From CAVWXT01 sp963759115 (GTDB taxonomy: Bacteria > Planctomycetota > Planctomycetia > Pirellulales > Thermoguttaceae), in the NCBI GenBank assembly GCA_963759115.1, contig CAVWXT010000006.1, positions 1,704,469 through 1,768,468 of the forward strand: 64,000 nt of DNA. Direction: 5' to 3'. The translations under genes were made by a program, and so were the position numbers. The notes beneath the pieces are model-generated. The model made no database searches. It worked only from the letters and a program-made list of their open reading frames with translations, and was not told where the DNA came from. Position 1 is the stretch's first letter; every line of letters begins with the position of its first letter. Of this stretch, positions 22,901-30,719 are shown piece after piece.

Positions 22901-23387
22901 CGTTCCGCCCGATCCGGCCCACGCCGCGACGGGCTACCGCACGCTCAAGCGGGGCAGCGTCGGCAAGCTGCGATCCGATCTGATTGACCACGTCTTCCAA
23001 TATGGCAGCAAGGGCGACATCGCCGTGACCGGCGACTGGAACGGCGACGGCATCTACACCATCGGCATCTTCCGCGACGGCGTGTGGTTCCTCGACATGG
23101 ACGGCGACGGCCGCTGGAGCGAGGGCGACCTGGTAGTGGAGTTCGGTCAGCCAGGCGATCTGCCCGTGGTGGGCGATTGGACCGGCGACGGCATCTCGAA
23201 GCTGGGCGTCTACCGCAACGGCACGTTCTACCTCGACACCAACAACAACCACCAACTCGACCCGTCCGACAAGGTTATCGAACTGGGCCGACCGGGCGAC
23301 AATCCGGTGGCTGGCGATTGGGAAGGCAACGGCGTGGACGAAGTGGGCGTCTACGAGGATGGCGTGGCGCCCGAGCCGTCAACATAG
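19944..23387 (+). CDS. Giant surface protein: LEPRxLLS anchor, SdrD/Cna-B-like repeats, FG-GAP-like repeats
   Basis: 1,147 residues from GTG 19944, chosen for GGAGG five nt upstream; an ATG at 19842 lies inside the previous gene. Residues about 15-45 carry the planctomycete signature FEQMEPRQLLSATAP (LEPRxLLSA), believed to mark export. A beta-rich N-domain is followed by four SdrD B-like repeats (GTVFEDLNTDNHQETGEPGI, then GYVYVDANNNGVYDANEVPI and similar), each with Ca-binding-like Asp/Asn runs and an 'LxPGTYxVxExQP' core. A proline-rich hinge (22250-22310) follows, then repeats with GDWDGSGTTKVGVF and GDWNGDGKTDIGIF typical of FG-GAP/VCBS-like calcium-binding propeller segments. It is probably a long stalked adhesin or matrix protein. 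Confidence 0.88.
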   Translation: MGLLRKSHAKHPLPRPHHKASHAAGSRSRLCRFEQMEPRQLLSATAPALNVGATYYQPHDGNDSVGSLLYISWNGGEQSTRLTDLYIDTHKVAAGDPQFTVTSPVPGDVFFHTAPSSVGGTMDGVPPQVVEWSGTVQPVVTVSNDSTLMHIQFVGQDFQSSGRLVLKVNFDIMESWSGGDAKRVVEGADFDGTSFEAVFAAPHYQTATVDGFFRNVYANPATTYGLNLPDDNYDNSSAIFTTNMPPAAPPEPVFTAGILASVQQNPLPITLSGTVFEDLNTDNHQETGEPGIGSVALTLYALDDNGDYVATGKTATTDANGDYQFTGLLPGTYRVVETQPVGYSSVGATAGTVGGATRGVVTTVDELSSINLDGGDNSVHNNFAEVRLAEISGYVYVDANNNGVYDANEVPIAGVQLTLLDANGNPTGLTATTDQSGFYRFENLTPGTYCVAEAQPAGYYDGLDTPGTAGGVAQNPGDEIDAIPLASGVNAKDYNFGELLPASISGRVYADLNNNSSLDSGEPLLADVTIYLVDGAGNQIASTTTDADGKYAFVDLKPGVYGVQEIQPANYLEGGDVVGSAGGALDGPDRILNAQLDSGVNGVNYDFWEEVPAKISGYVFQDGPAIVVKEGDPAPNIPALRNGQLTPDDKRLPGVVLQLCDGSGVPLLDSQGRQITTVTDANGYYEFDMLYSGVYSIREIAPSQYLPGVDTVGSKGGLVVNRYATIDPSVLSTLAVDTGGNAIVRIPINPGDVAVQYNFSNVLVETQPVPPPTPPPPSPPPSPEPPLPSPIALPFVEYQPVGQPYYLPPDVVIRPLFGGGGEPGGCSWHLSVIDAGNPRGEASGTEVAQYPQDSYFDPVSWTGADLGQSQWILANQEGVPIKTIRFGIPGATPVTGDWDGSGTTKVGVFLDGLWFLDLNGNGIWDRADLWIKLGKKGDQPVTGDWNGDGKTDIGIFGPAWVGDSKAVAADPGLPDSQNPPKVRPKNVPPDPAHAATGYRTLKRGSVGKLRSDLIDHVFQYGSKGDIAVTGDWNGDGIYTIGIFRDGVWFLDMDGDGRWSEGDLVVEFGQPGDLPVVGDWTGDGISKLGVYRNGTFYLDTNNNHQLDPSDKVIELGRPGDNPVAGDWEGNGVDEVGVYEDGVAPEPST

Positions 23388-23395
23388 ACGGAGTT

Positions 23396-23447
23396 GGGGA
23401 CTGTCCCGATTTTTGTGGCAGGACGCCACAAAAATGGGACTGTCCCC
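23396..23447. terminator. Strong hairpin after the surface-protein gene
   Basis: TTTTTGTGGC (23410-23419) pairs perfectly with GCCACAAAAA (23425-23434). This stem is flanked by two copies of the self-complementary gggactgtccc. It lies 9 bp after the stop codon and between convergent genes, so it can act as a bidirectional terminator. The gggactgtcccc motif also recurs near 44763. Confidence 0.65.
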
Positions 23448-23465
23448 TTCGGGAACGACCCGGAC

Positions 23466-24602
23466 TCACTGGTTCAGATGCACCACTTTCGCCGGTGGAA
23501 ACCCGTTGAACCAGGTCGACGAGGCCCAGCTATAGGCCCCGATGTTCTGGCTGTAGACGTAATCGCCCAGATCGAGTTCGGGCAGTTCCTCGGCCAGCGA
23601 AATGGTGTCCAGTGCGTCGCAGGTCGGGCCGAACACCGAGCAGATCTCCGTCGGCGCCTTCTTGAACGCCTTGAGATGGTACTGGCAGTGGTCGAAGATG
23701 ATGCCGGAGTAGGTGTGATACACGCCGTCGTCGAGATAGTAGCAGCGTTTGCCGTCGCGGTAGGCGCGGCCGATGATCTTGGCAATGGCCGTGCCGGCCG
23801 TGGCCACCAGGAACCGCCCCGGCTCGGCGAGGATCTCGATATCCTTGGGAAACAGTCGATTCAACTCGGCATTGATCCGATTGGCCAGGACCTTGAAGGG
23901 CTGGACCTGCGAATCGTAAGGGGCGGGAAAGCCGCCGCCGATGTCCACCAGCTTCAACTTGAAGCCCCGATCGGCCGCCTCGCGGAAGACGCCGGCCGAC
24001 AGGTTGAGGGCCTGGACGTAGTTCTCGAAGTTGGTGGTCTGGCTGCCGACGTGAAAGCTGAGGCCCTCAACGACCAGCCCGGCCTGGTGGGCGGCCTCGA
24101 TCAGGCCCACGGCCTCGCCCGAGGCCGCGCCGAACTTCGAGGAGAGCTCGACCATCGCTCCGGTGTTCGGCACCTGGAGCCGCAAGGCCAACCCGGCGTG
24201 GGGCGCGTGCTTGCGAATCTTGCCGATCTCGTCGTAGTTGTCGTAGGTCACCAGCGGCTTGTACTGGTCCAACTCGCGGAGCGTCTCGTTGGCCTTGATG
24301 GGGTTGGCGTAGATGATCTTGTCCCAGATGAAGTCCTGCCGCTGCCTGGCCGGGAGGTCCTTGATGTTCTCGTGGACGATCTCGAACTCGGGCATCGAGG
24401 CGACGTCGAAACTGCCCCCTTCCCGATACAGCGTCCGCACGATGGCCGGATCGGGATTGGCCTTCACGGCATAGTAGGCCTGGACCCGCGGCAGCCGCTT
24501 ACGGAACTCGGCGTAGTTGCGGCGGATTTCATCGTGATCCACCACGAACAGCGGCGTGCCGCGCTCCTTGGCCAGCTTCTTCAAATCGCTCTTATGGACC
24601 AT
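23466..24602 (-). CDS. PLP-dependent ornithine/lysine-type decarboxylase (fold type III)
   Basis: 378 residues. The PLP lysine is in YYAVKANP (Lys47). FHVGSQTTN, the glycine loop DIGGGFPAPY, EPGRFLVATAG, the cross-subunit GPTCDALDTIS and YSWASSTWFNGFPPA are all characteristic of group IV ornithine/diaminopimelate-like decarboxylases. It removes CO2 from ornithine (or lysine) to give putrescine (or cadaverine). Homospermidine synthase 1 kb upstream makes putrescine the likely product. Two toxin-antitoxin modules separate them on the same strand. Confidence 0.88.
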   Translation of the reverse strand: MVHKSDLKKLAKERGTPLFVVDHDEIRRNYAEFRKRLPRVQAYYAVKANPDPAIVRTLYREGGSFDVASMPEFEIVHENIKDLPARQRQDFIWDKIIYANPIKANETLRELDQYKPLVTYDNYDEIGKIRKHAPHAGLALRLQVPNTGAMVELSSKFGAASGEAVGLIEAAHQAGLVVEGLSFHVGSQTTNFENYVQALNLSAGVFREAADRGFKLKLVDIGGGFPAPYDSQVQPFKVLANRINAELNRLFPKDIEILAEPGRFLVATAGTAIAKIIGRAYRDGKRCYYLDDGVYHTYSGIIFDHCQYHLKAFKKAPTEICSVFGPTCDALDTISLAEELPELDLGDYVYSQNIGAYSWASSTWFNGFPPAKVVHLNQ

Positions 24603-24603
24603 G

Positions 24604-24810
24604 TCAAAGATCGCTTTCCGTCAATCTGGCCGATTTTAGCAAGTGATTGAGCAGACCGATTTTGAGGGCCGCTGTGCCATGAACCGGGACGGAAAGCCGC
24701 GCGTTACCGTCGGGCTTCCCGTAGATGCAATGCTCGCCGTGAATACGTACGAGTTCCCATTCGTGGTTTTCCAGAACCCGCGTCAAGTCTTTGCCCGTGA
24801 CAGATTTCAT
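24604..24810 (-). CDS. hicA: HicA-type mRNA interferase toxin
   Basis: 68 residues from the ATG at 24810 (MKSVTGKDLTRVLENHEWEL). The dsRBD-like fold shows the active-site His context RIHGEHCIYGKP, then LSVPVHGTAALKIGLLNHLL. HicA cleaves mRNA when not bound by HicB. The start overlaps the hicB stop by one base (TGATG), so the antitoxin is made first and the two are coupled. The stop lies 1 bp from the decarboxylase start. Confidence 0.85.
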   Translation of the reverse strand: MKSVTGKDLTRVLENHEWELVRIHGEHCIYGKPDGNARLSVPVHGTAALKIGLLNHLLKSARLTESDL

Positions 24811-24998
24811 CAAACCTCGACCGAAACACCGCTTCGACCGTCTTCGCCGCCAGCCAAGAGACATCCCGCTGCGGCCTCGGCGATGTTCCGGCGGACCTCT
24901 TCAAGAGTCTCTCCTTGCGTGGCGCAGCCCGGTATCGCGGGGATTTCCGCCCAGTAACCACCTTCTGCCGCCCTGTGGATAACGACCTTGAGTGTCAT
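24810..24998 (-). CDS. hicB: HicB-type antitoxin
   Basis: 62 residues from the ATG at 24998 (MTLKVVIHRAAEGGYWAEIP). The pattern GYWAEIPAIPGCATQGETLEEV, read here in two parts, is the HicB partial RNase H fold that sits on HicA. The short form lacks a DNA-binding tail, so autoregulation would need another factor. It is immediately upstream of and coupled to hicA. Confidence 0.85.
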   Translation of the reverse strand: MTLKVVIHRAAEGGYWAEIPAIPGCATQGETLEEVRRNIAEAAAGCLLAGGEDGRSGVSVEV

Positions 24999-25027
24999 TG
25001 CGGCGTCCATCGTCTACCACGACAGTC

Positions 25028-25429
25028 TCACCGAATAAAGACCACGCGGCACGCGCCGGCCTGCGCCACCGGCGCGAAGTCGCGATGATCGCTCGTGAGG
25101 ATTTTGGCGCCAAACCGATCGGCCAGCGACAATGCAAAAGCGTCGGCCAATGATACGCGGAATCGGACCTTGTAGCGTCCGGCCTGCTGCCAAAACGCCT
25201 CGTCCATGTCTTCGCGGACACTCAATCCCACGGAGCGAAGATCGTCCAATGCGGATTGTGCCGACTTCTCGTCATCGGTCTTGAGAAAGTCGTAGAACAC
25301 CTCACAGAGGTTCACAGAGTGGGCCAAACACTCCGGCGGCTCCACCGCCAGGCTCTCCTGCACTTGCTCCGCGCCCGCCTCGCCGCGGAGGTATGCGATC
25401 ATTGCCGAGGCGTCGAGGACGGTGGGCAC
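25028..25429 (-). CDS. vapC: VapC-family PIN-domain toxin
   Basis: 133 residues. PIN acidic residues are visible at VLDASAMIAYL (first Asp), NLCEVFYDF (Glu), SLADAFALSLADRFG (Asp) and ILTSDHRDFAPV (last Asp). PIN toxins are Mg-dependent RNases, frequently cutting tRNA. The start lies inside the preceding small gene (31-bp overlap), the usual antitoxin-first order. It is 30 bp from hicB, so two toxin-antitoxin pairs are stacked head to tail. Confidence 0.88.
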   Translation of the reverse strand: MPTVLDASAMIAYLRGEAGAEQVQESLAVEPPECLAHSVNLCEVFYDFLKTDDEKSAQSALDDLRSVGLSVREDMDEAFWQQAGRYKVRFRVSLADAFALSLADRFGAKILTSDHRDFAPVAQAGACRVVFIR

Positions 25430-25617
25430 AGCTTCGACTCCTCTAGTTCGATTTCGTCTTGTTTTTCGCGGATGTGATCCTCGCTGCTAAACGGGATCCA
25501 AGCATATTTGCCGCAAAGTGCGCGGACTCGCTCTGCCCGCGTCGGAATCCTCCCCAGCGGGGGAAAAGATTGTCCCGTCGCGTTGACCTGGTTCGGCGGA
25601 GAGGTGGGTTCGGCCAT
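25399..25617 (-). CDS. VapB-like antitoxin
   Basis: 72 residues upstream of and overlapping the PIN toxin. The C-terminal half (RVRALCGKYAWIPFSSEDHI, then REKQDEIELEE) is a charged helix typical of toxin-wrapping antitoxin tails. The N-terminus is proline-rich with no clear DNA-binding fold, so the true start could be internal. The identification rests on gene order and overlap. Confidence 0.65.
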   Translation of the reverse strand: MAEPTSPPNQVNATGQSFPPLGRIPTRAERVRALCGKYAWIPFSSEDHIREKQDEIELEESKLCPPSSTPRQ

Positions 25618-25671
25618 AGCGGTTTCGTCACTTTCAGAACAAGCCTATTATATCGCCCAGCCACCGCACCA

Positions 25672-27128
25672 TCAATCCCCATCCGTTATCAAGAAATTCT
25701 TGAACTGCCACGGATCGTCGAAGTCGATGTCCGGCTGGTTGAAGCCGTGGAAATTATTCACGTAGTACTTCAGCGGCGTCCAGTCGGAGGGAATCGAGAG
25801 CGACCGGCCCAGGTAGGGCTGGGCGATGTCGAGGATGTACTCGTGCGGCAGATCGTCGGGCACGCACACGCCGCGATTGGGATTCTCGACCATCCACGTG
25901 GCGGCCGCCACCGCCGAGACGGCCACCTGCATCGTGGTGGCGTTCTGGTGGGGCACCAGGCGCCGCGAGTCTTCGATGCTCAGCACGCTGCCGGTCCACC
26001 ACGAGTTATAAACGTGGCCCATCAATAGGCGCCGAGGACGTCGGCCCCGCCGGTGATCTCGTCACGCATGATCCGCAGCTTCGACTGCAATTTATAGTCG
26101 TTGCCGCGCAGCTCTTCCAGCGAGACGATGGCGCAATCGCAGGGGCAGTAGGCATAGTGTACAGTGGGCCGGTAGATCGGCCGTCCGTCCTCCCAGACGG
26201 TCAGGCGGTCGGAAATCGTAAAGGCCTCGCCGTGGCGAATGATCATGCCGCGAATGCAGTAGTGCGGCACCCAGGAAACGACCCACGTGTTCATGCCCAT
26301 CCGCGCCAGGCAGATTTGGTTGCCCGGCCCATTGGCATGATGGTAGGCCAAGGGGGGCAGTTGTCGTTCGTGGGTGCCCCAGCCCATCTCCGCCGTGGTG
26401 ATGCCCTCCTCGCGGAAACCCTCGATGCTCCACGTGTTGACGAACTCGTCGACCTGCTTAGGCTCAGCGCTAACCTGGGTGTCGCGCTCGCTGCAATGGA
26501 TCACCTTCACGCCCAACTTCATGGCCAGCCGGTTGAAGGTCTGATCCTGCACGAGTTGGCGAAGTTCCTCGGCGTCGGGGCCTTGGACCTTCTTGTCGTC
26601 CAGGACCTTTTCGGCGAGGTCGATCAGACCTCGCTTGGTCCAGTGCGAGATCAACCCGGGGTTGGCGCCGTGTTCGAGGACGGCGGTGGGGCCCGGTTCG
26701 CGCCAGCCCGCGGTCATGCGGCGGATGTTCATGTGCCGCCAATAGAGCGTCCGTTGGGTGGGGTGCTTTTCGGTCGCGCCCGTATACGGGTCCCAGATTT
26801 CCACGGACGTGTTGACATAGAGCACCCCCCGATCATGGCACCACTGGACGATCTCGCAGCAGTCGATGTTCCAGGCCAGGTCGATCAGCAGGTCGCCGGC
26901 CGACACGAGTTCTTGCAGCACGGCTCCGAGATTTTGGGGCGTGATCCGCTGGCGGACGAACCGCACGCCCTGGCTGGCCCAGGGTTGCATCGCCTCCGTG
27001 CGGTCCTCAAAATCCAGGACCGTGATATTCTTTGGCGAGACGCGGAAATACTTCAGAAAGATCGGCAGCGTGCATTGGGCGACGGCCCCGTAGCCCAGGA
27101 ACAAAACCCGTTTGTGGAAGTCGATCAT
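25672..27128 (-). CDS. hss: Homospermidine synthase, one frameshift
   Basis: About 485 residues when joined. The start at 27128 opens a Rossmann NAD-binding motif (LFLGYGAVAQCTLPIF). VLEHGANPGLISHWTKRGL, TAEMGWGTHERQLP and PCDCAIVSLEEL are characteristic of bacterial homospermidine synthases. It makes homospermidine from putrescine (or spermidine plus putrescine) with NAD. Near 26027 the frame slips: restoring one C to GCC-TATTG gives LGALLMGHVYNSWWTGS and continues to the end at 25672. A homopolymer error is the simplest explanation. It pairs functionally with the decarboxylase at 23466. Confidence 0.88.
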
Positions 27129-27323
27129 GGTGGACGTTTGCTCCCCACCCGGCAGTGGTGATGCCTGTCGTAGCGGCCGGAGATCGGGAATGCTTGGATT
27201 CTGGCCTCAGGAAGGACCGCGTCAATGTTTTCCCGGGGCGGGTATCGCCCGAATTTGCATCGCGTTCCGACACTCCCCCCCCCCGACGGGATTGAGTCTA
27301 TCGCAATTTGGTCAAAAGACCGC
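27129..27323. other. Leader of homospermidine synthase
   Basis: About 195 bp upstream of the synthase start, with a C10 tract near 27277-27286 and no gene seen. Confidence 0.35.
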
Positions 27324-27427
27324 TTGATTTCTATTGCGTATCAGCAATAATAATGATGTTTGGCCGGCCCGCTGTAGTGGTGGATCAACCGGCCGAGCTC
27401 GGGTCGCCTTCGGGCGGCCCCTTTTTA
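27324..27427 (+). ncRNA. Candidate small RNA with promoter and Rho-independent terminator
   Basis: A TTGATT (27324-27329) and an AT-rich TAATAA box (27348-27353) with an 18-nt spacer precede two hairpins. The first is ggccgg..ccggcc (27362-27395); the second is gggtcgcc-ttc-gggcggccc (27401-27420), followed by cTTTTTatt. No gene lies on this strand, so the terminator must end an independent transcript of about 65-70 nt. Family unknown. Confidence 0.4.
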
Positions 27428-27757
27428 TTGCCGCACTATTCCCTGCGGATCACGCGGCGAAGCTGGCTTGAAGCATACCCCCTCTAGCGATTGCTGAAAC
27501 ATTGAGCGCATCGCGTATCTCTCGGTGAATTCAGTTGGAGGGGATTCCTGCTTCAACAAGGCGAACGCTACGCAGTCGGCCAATTGCAGGAAGTATGATC
27601 GCTGCGAGTTCTTGAAGACTGGGTCTTCGATGATCCGGTCGGTCGGAATATTCCTCGCAGACACCCCCGGCTTCCACTGGCCGAATTGCGAAGGGATATA
27701 GTTGAAAACCCGCATTCGTCGGACGGCTGCCGTAATCTCATTTTCTCGACCTTCGTC
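27425..27757 (-). pseudogene. DUF3800 protein, C-terminal fragment
   Basis: Reading down from about 27757: SDEGRENEITAAVRRMRVFN, YIPSQ, then EDPVFKNSQRSYFLQLADCV, the typical DUF3800 C-terminus including its late acidic/aspartate motif. The N-terminal part lies beyond the IS30 element at 28807-29181. DUF3800 proteins are RNase H-like nuclease relatives often found near mobile DNA. Confidence 0.75.
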
Positions 27758-28806
27758 TGAGACCCGCTGTCAAGTCTCAATCGCAACCTTTAGGCGAGAG
27801 GCGAGAACTTCGTTGGGAGTTCGATAGCCGAGGCGTTTTCTCGGACGGTCGTTGAGAAGTTGTTGGACTTTGGTAAAACGATGATTGGGGATGCCGACCA
27901 GATCCGTACCTTTGGGAAAGAACTGTCGGACCAGGCCGTTGGTGTTTTCGTTCGTGCCGCGCTGCCACGCGCAGTACGGCTTCGCAAAGTAGATCTTCAA
28001 AGCGGCTTCCTCCGTCAACTGCTCGTGCTCGGCGAACTCCTTGCCGTTGTCCAGCGTCAGCGTCTTCCGCAGCTTCGGAGGCGTGGTCCGATACAACTCG
28101 GCGGCGGTCTGACGGACCGTCGCCGCCTGCAAGGTGGGAACCTTGCCCAGCAACAAATAGCCCGACTTCCGCTCGACCAGCGTGACGGCGCCGCCGCGTC
28201 GGTTGGCGCCCACGATGGTGTCCCCTTCCCAGTCGCCGAAGCGACGGCGGCGATCCACGACCACGGGGCGTCCCTCGATGCTCGTGCCGGTGCGAATCCG
28301 CCCGCGTTTTTCCCAGTTGGGCCGCTGTCGGCCCAGACGCCGCAGATAACGCCGCCAGTGCTTCCCGGTGGCCTCCTCGCCGCCGATCCAGGCGTAGATC
28401 GTTGGGGGCGAAATCCACTGTCGCCGATCGCCGGGAAAGTCGCTGCGCGCGCGACCGGCGATCTGGTCGGGCGACCATCGCCGCCGCAGGCGATCCCGGA
28501 CATAACGCCGCACTTCCGGCCGTTGCATCTTGGCGACCCACGGACGTTCACTCCGCCGCCGCCGAGCCTTTCCCTCGGCCGCCACCGCCCAATAGCCGTT
28601 GCGGCTGCGATTGCGTCGCAGTTCGCGGGAAATCGTGCTCTTGCTGCGGCCGAGCCGGTCGGCGATCTGCGTCTGCATTTTTCCCGCCCTGTGCTCGTGG
28701 GCTATGATTTCACGTTCTTCCAGGGTAAGATGACCTGCCATCGCGGGGACTCCTTTTTGCATGGACCTTCCTCAAAAACGCCCATTCAAACGTCCCTGCG
28801 ATGTTT
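27758..28806. mobile_element. IS30-family insertion sequence
   Basis: About 1.05 kb separating the two halves of one DUF3800 gene, holding a single intact transposase. The ends are imperfect: the plus-strand text around 27753-27775 (cccgctgtcaagtctcaatc) and the minus-strand text around 28813-28790 share about 12 of 21 positions. Exact boundaries and the target duplication were not resolved. Some 15-25 codons of the target seem to be missing. Confidence 0.65.
27770..28741 (-). CDS. IS30-family transposase
   Basis: 323 residues from MAGHLTLEEREIIAHEHRAG (ATG 28741; another ATG at 28762 gives seven more). The N-terminal HTH (MQTQIADRLGRSKSTISREL) is the IS30 signature. The DDE core is WEGDTIVGAN (Asp), TLDNGKEFAEH (Asp) and QRGTNENTNGLVRQF (Glu). 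The frame is intact, unlike the other transposase in the window, so the element may still be mobile. Confidence 0.93.
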   Translation of the reverse strand: MAGHLTLEEREIIAHEHRAGKMQTQIADRLGRSKSTISRELRRNRSRNGYWAVAAEGKARRRRSERPWVAKMQRPEVRRYVRDRLRRRWSPDQIAGRARSDFPGDRRQWISPPTIYAWIGGEEATGKHWRRYLRRLGRQRPNWEKRGRIRTGTSIEGRPVVVDRRRRFGDWEGDTIVGANRRGGAVTLVERKSGYLLLGKVPTLQAATVRQTAAELYRTTPPKLRKTLTLDNGKEFAEHEQLTEEAALKIYFAKPYCAWQRGTNENTNGLVRQFFPKGTDLVGIPNHRFTKVQQLLNDRPRKRLGYRTPNEVLASRLKVAIET

Positions 28807-29181
28807 TTACCTATACCAGTCTTCCATACGGTTGCGATTCAATTCTAACAGCGGGGGATCGGAACGGCCTTTTTTGTCGAGGCAAATGTTGAAGACCTGA
28901 ACGGTAGGCAGGCTCGCAACAAGCCGCAACAACCCAAAGAAGATTCTGCTTCTTTGCCATTTCGTTATGACGTTGTTCGATAACCTCCCCCGTCCATGCA
29001 CGAGGTCACGGGCATGGATTTCCTTGTTCAGGAAGAAGCCGTGATCTTCCCGCAGTTGGTTGCGATGCTCGCGAACCCGATTGAAGCACTCTCTCCAATG
29101 CGAATGCCGGATGCCTATCGCGGAAAGACAGAATCGTTCCGCATCGTATGACTCATCCACATAGAAGAATCGAACAGACAC
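28807..29181 (-). pseudogene. DUF3800 protein, N-terminal fragment
   Basis: The GTG at 29181 starts VSVRFFYVDESYDAERFCLS, with the DUF3800 N-terminal YVDES (acidic) motif. It is followed by NKEIHARDLVHGRG and ends abruptly after NRNRMEDWYR, where IS30 sequence supplies a stop. It is located 25 bp after purC on the same strand. Confidence 0.75.
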
Positions 29182-29206
29182 TTCGAGCCCCCGTATAGCC
29201 GATAGA

Positions 29207-30103
29207 TTAGGGCAATCCGCCCGCCTCCGAGAACTCCCGATCGGTGAGCCGCTCGTAGGCCTCGACGTACTTCTGCCGCGTCTTGGCCACCACGTCCTCC
29301 GGCAAGGCCGGCGGCGGGCTGTTCTTGTCCCACTCGGTGGACGACAGCCAATCGCGCACAAACTGCTTGTCGAACGACGGCTGACCCCGGCCCGGCGCAT
29401 ATTGGTCGGCCGGCCAGAAGCGGGAACTGTCGGGCGTGAGCACTTCGTCGATCAGCAGCAGCTCCCCGCCCACCCGGCCGAACTCGAACTTCGTGTCGGC
29501 GATCAGAATCCCTCGCTGCCGGGCGTATTCCGAGCCGCGTTGGAAGACCCGCAGGCTCCGCCGCCGCAACTCTTCGGCCAGTTCGCGGCCCACCAGGTCC
29601 ACGACCCGCTGGAACGAAATGTTCTCGTCGTGGCCGGTCGTCGCTTTGGTGGAAGGGGTAAAGATGGGTTCCGGCAGGCGGGCGCTCTCGGTCAGCCCGG
29701 GCGGCAATTCGATTCCGCAGACCATGCCGCTCTGCTGGTATTCCTTCCAGCCCGAACCGGCCAAGTAACCCCGCACCACGCATTCGATCGGCACCACCTC
29801 GGTCTTGCGACAAAGCGTCGAGCGGCCGGCCAACATGCGGCGGTCTGCGCCCGCCGGCAGATCCATCTGCTCGACGGCGGTGGTAATCAGGTGATTCGGC
29901 TCGCCGAGCAGCCCGAACCAATAGGCGGCGATCTGCGTCAGCACCCGTCCCTTGTCGGGGATGCCGGTCGGCAGCACCCAGTCGAAGGCGCTGATCCGGT
30001 CGGTGCTCACCAGCAGCAGGCGGTCGCCCAGGTCGTAGACGTCGCGGACCTTGCCCCGTCGGACCGGCAATCCCGGCAGAGATGTTTCGCGAACAACACT
30101 CAT
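29207..30103 (-). CDS. purC: Phosphoribosylaminoimidazole-succinocarboxamide synthase (SAICAR synthetase)
   Basis: 298 residues from the ATG at 30103. GKVRDVYDLGDRLLLVSTDR, STKATTGHDENIS, LIADTKFEFG and LIDEVLTPDSSRFWP are diagnostic ATP- and substrate-binding segments. It joins CAIR and aspartate in purine biosynthesis using ATP. The length and the C-terminal segment EAYERLT fit the longer plant/yeast-like form (about 300 residues), which planctomycetes usually carry. Confidence 0.95.
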   Translation of the reverse strand: MSVVRETSLPGLPVRRGKVRDVYDLGDRLLLVSTDRISAFDWVLPTGIPDKGRVLTQIAAYWFGLLGEPNHLITTAVEQMDLPAGADRRMLAGRSTLCRKTEVVPIECVVRGYLAGSGWKEYQQSGMVCGIELPPGLTESARLPEPIFTPSTKATTGHDENISFQRVVDLVGRELAEELRRRSLRVFQRGSEYARQRGILIADTKFEFGRVGGELLLIDEVLTPDSSRFWPADQYAPGRGQPSFDKQFVRDWLSSTEWDKNSPPPALPEDVVAKTRQKYVEAYERLTDREFSEAGGLP

Positions 30104-30443
30104 GGCTCTCGCTGAATCAATAGTGGTTAACGAACGGGCGGCTGGTCGAAAGGCATCATGCGACCGCGGATCGTACGGCTGCAAGGCGAGCAGAGGAATA
30201 GCGCCAATTACCGGGGGCGGTGGCCGGCGCTCTCGCCCCGATTCACCGGCCACGATCCACCAATCCCAGTCGCCGAATATACCCCACTGGCCGCAGAATA
30301 GCCAGGGGGCGGGAGGGCGGGAAAAGGGGAGGTACTCCACCTGCACAGCCGAGGATTTCGACCTGCCAGCCCTCTTTGCCGAGCGCCATTTTGAGCGTTC
30401 AGGGTGTGACCTGGCTTACAATGGCCCTGATCGCCTTTCCGAT
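30104..30443. other. Intergenic, nothing recognised
   Basis: 340 bp upstream of purC. Frames crossing it are arginine- and proline-rich shadows. I see no gene or repeat. Confidence 0.4.
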
Positions 30444-30674
30444 TCATTTGCTTCGGTCGCCAGGCTCACGCTCCGGATGGCGTTCAACCTCGACCTCAAG
30501 ACGCCCGTCTTTTCCATCCGGGCCCTTACTGCGCTCGACCTTGACTCTGGTTTTCCCCTCGACTTGCACGTCCAGAACTTTCTCTTTCTCTTCCCTCTTT
30601 TGGCAACCGATGGTCGGCAAGGCCAGAATCAGGGCGAGAATAATGCTCGTCACGCCGGTCAGCAGCTTGGTCAT
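30444..30674 (-). CDS. Small lipoprotein
   Basis: 76 residues. The signal sequence MTKLLTGVTSIILALILALP ends with the lipobox-like LPTIGC. The mature part is very charged (KREEKEKVLDVQVEGKTRV). It is probably a small outer- or inner-membrane-anchored protein. It is followed 45 bp upstream by two other small membrane proteins on the same strand, forming a stress-type cluster. Confidence 0.6.
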   Translation of the reverse strand: MTKLLTGVTSIILALILALPTIGCQKREEKEKVLDVQVEGKTRVKVERSKGPDGKDGRLEVEVERHPEREPGDRSK

Positions 30675-30719
30675 GTGCCTGCTCCTTGTATTGCGGGTTG
30701 TCTCGCAACGATCTTCACG

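Noticed and set aside
19962..23255. A 1,097-residue open frame antisense to the surface-protein gene
   Set aside because: It is the mirror of a repetitive, GC-rich, Asp/Asn-rich coding sequence; its product is low-complexity with no domain, while the plus strand reads as clear SdrD and LEPR motifs.
28057..28900. Plus-strand frames across the IS30 element
   Set aside because: They mirror the IS30 transposase and carry no domain of their own.
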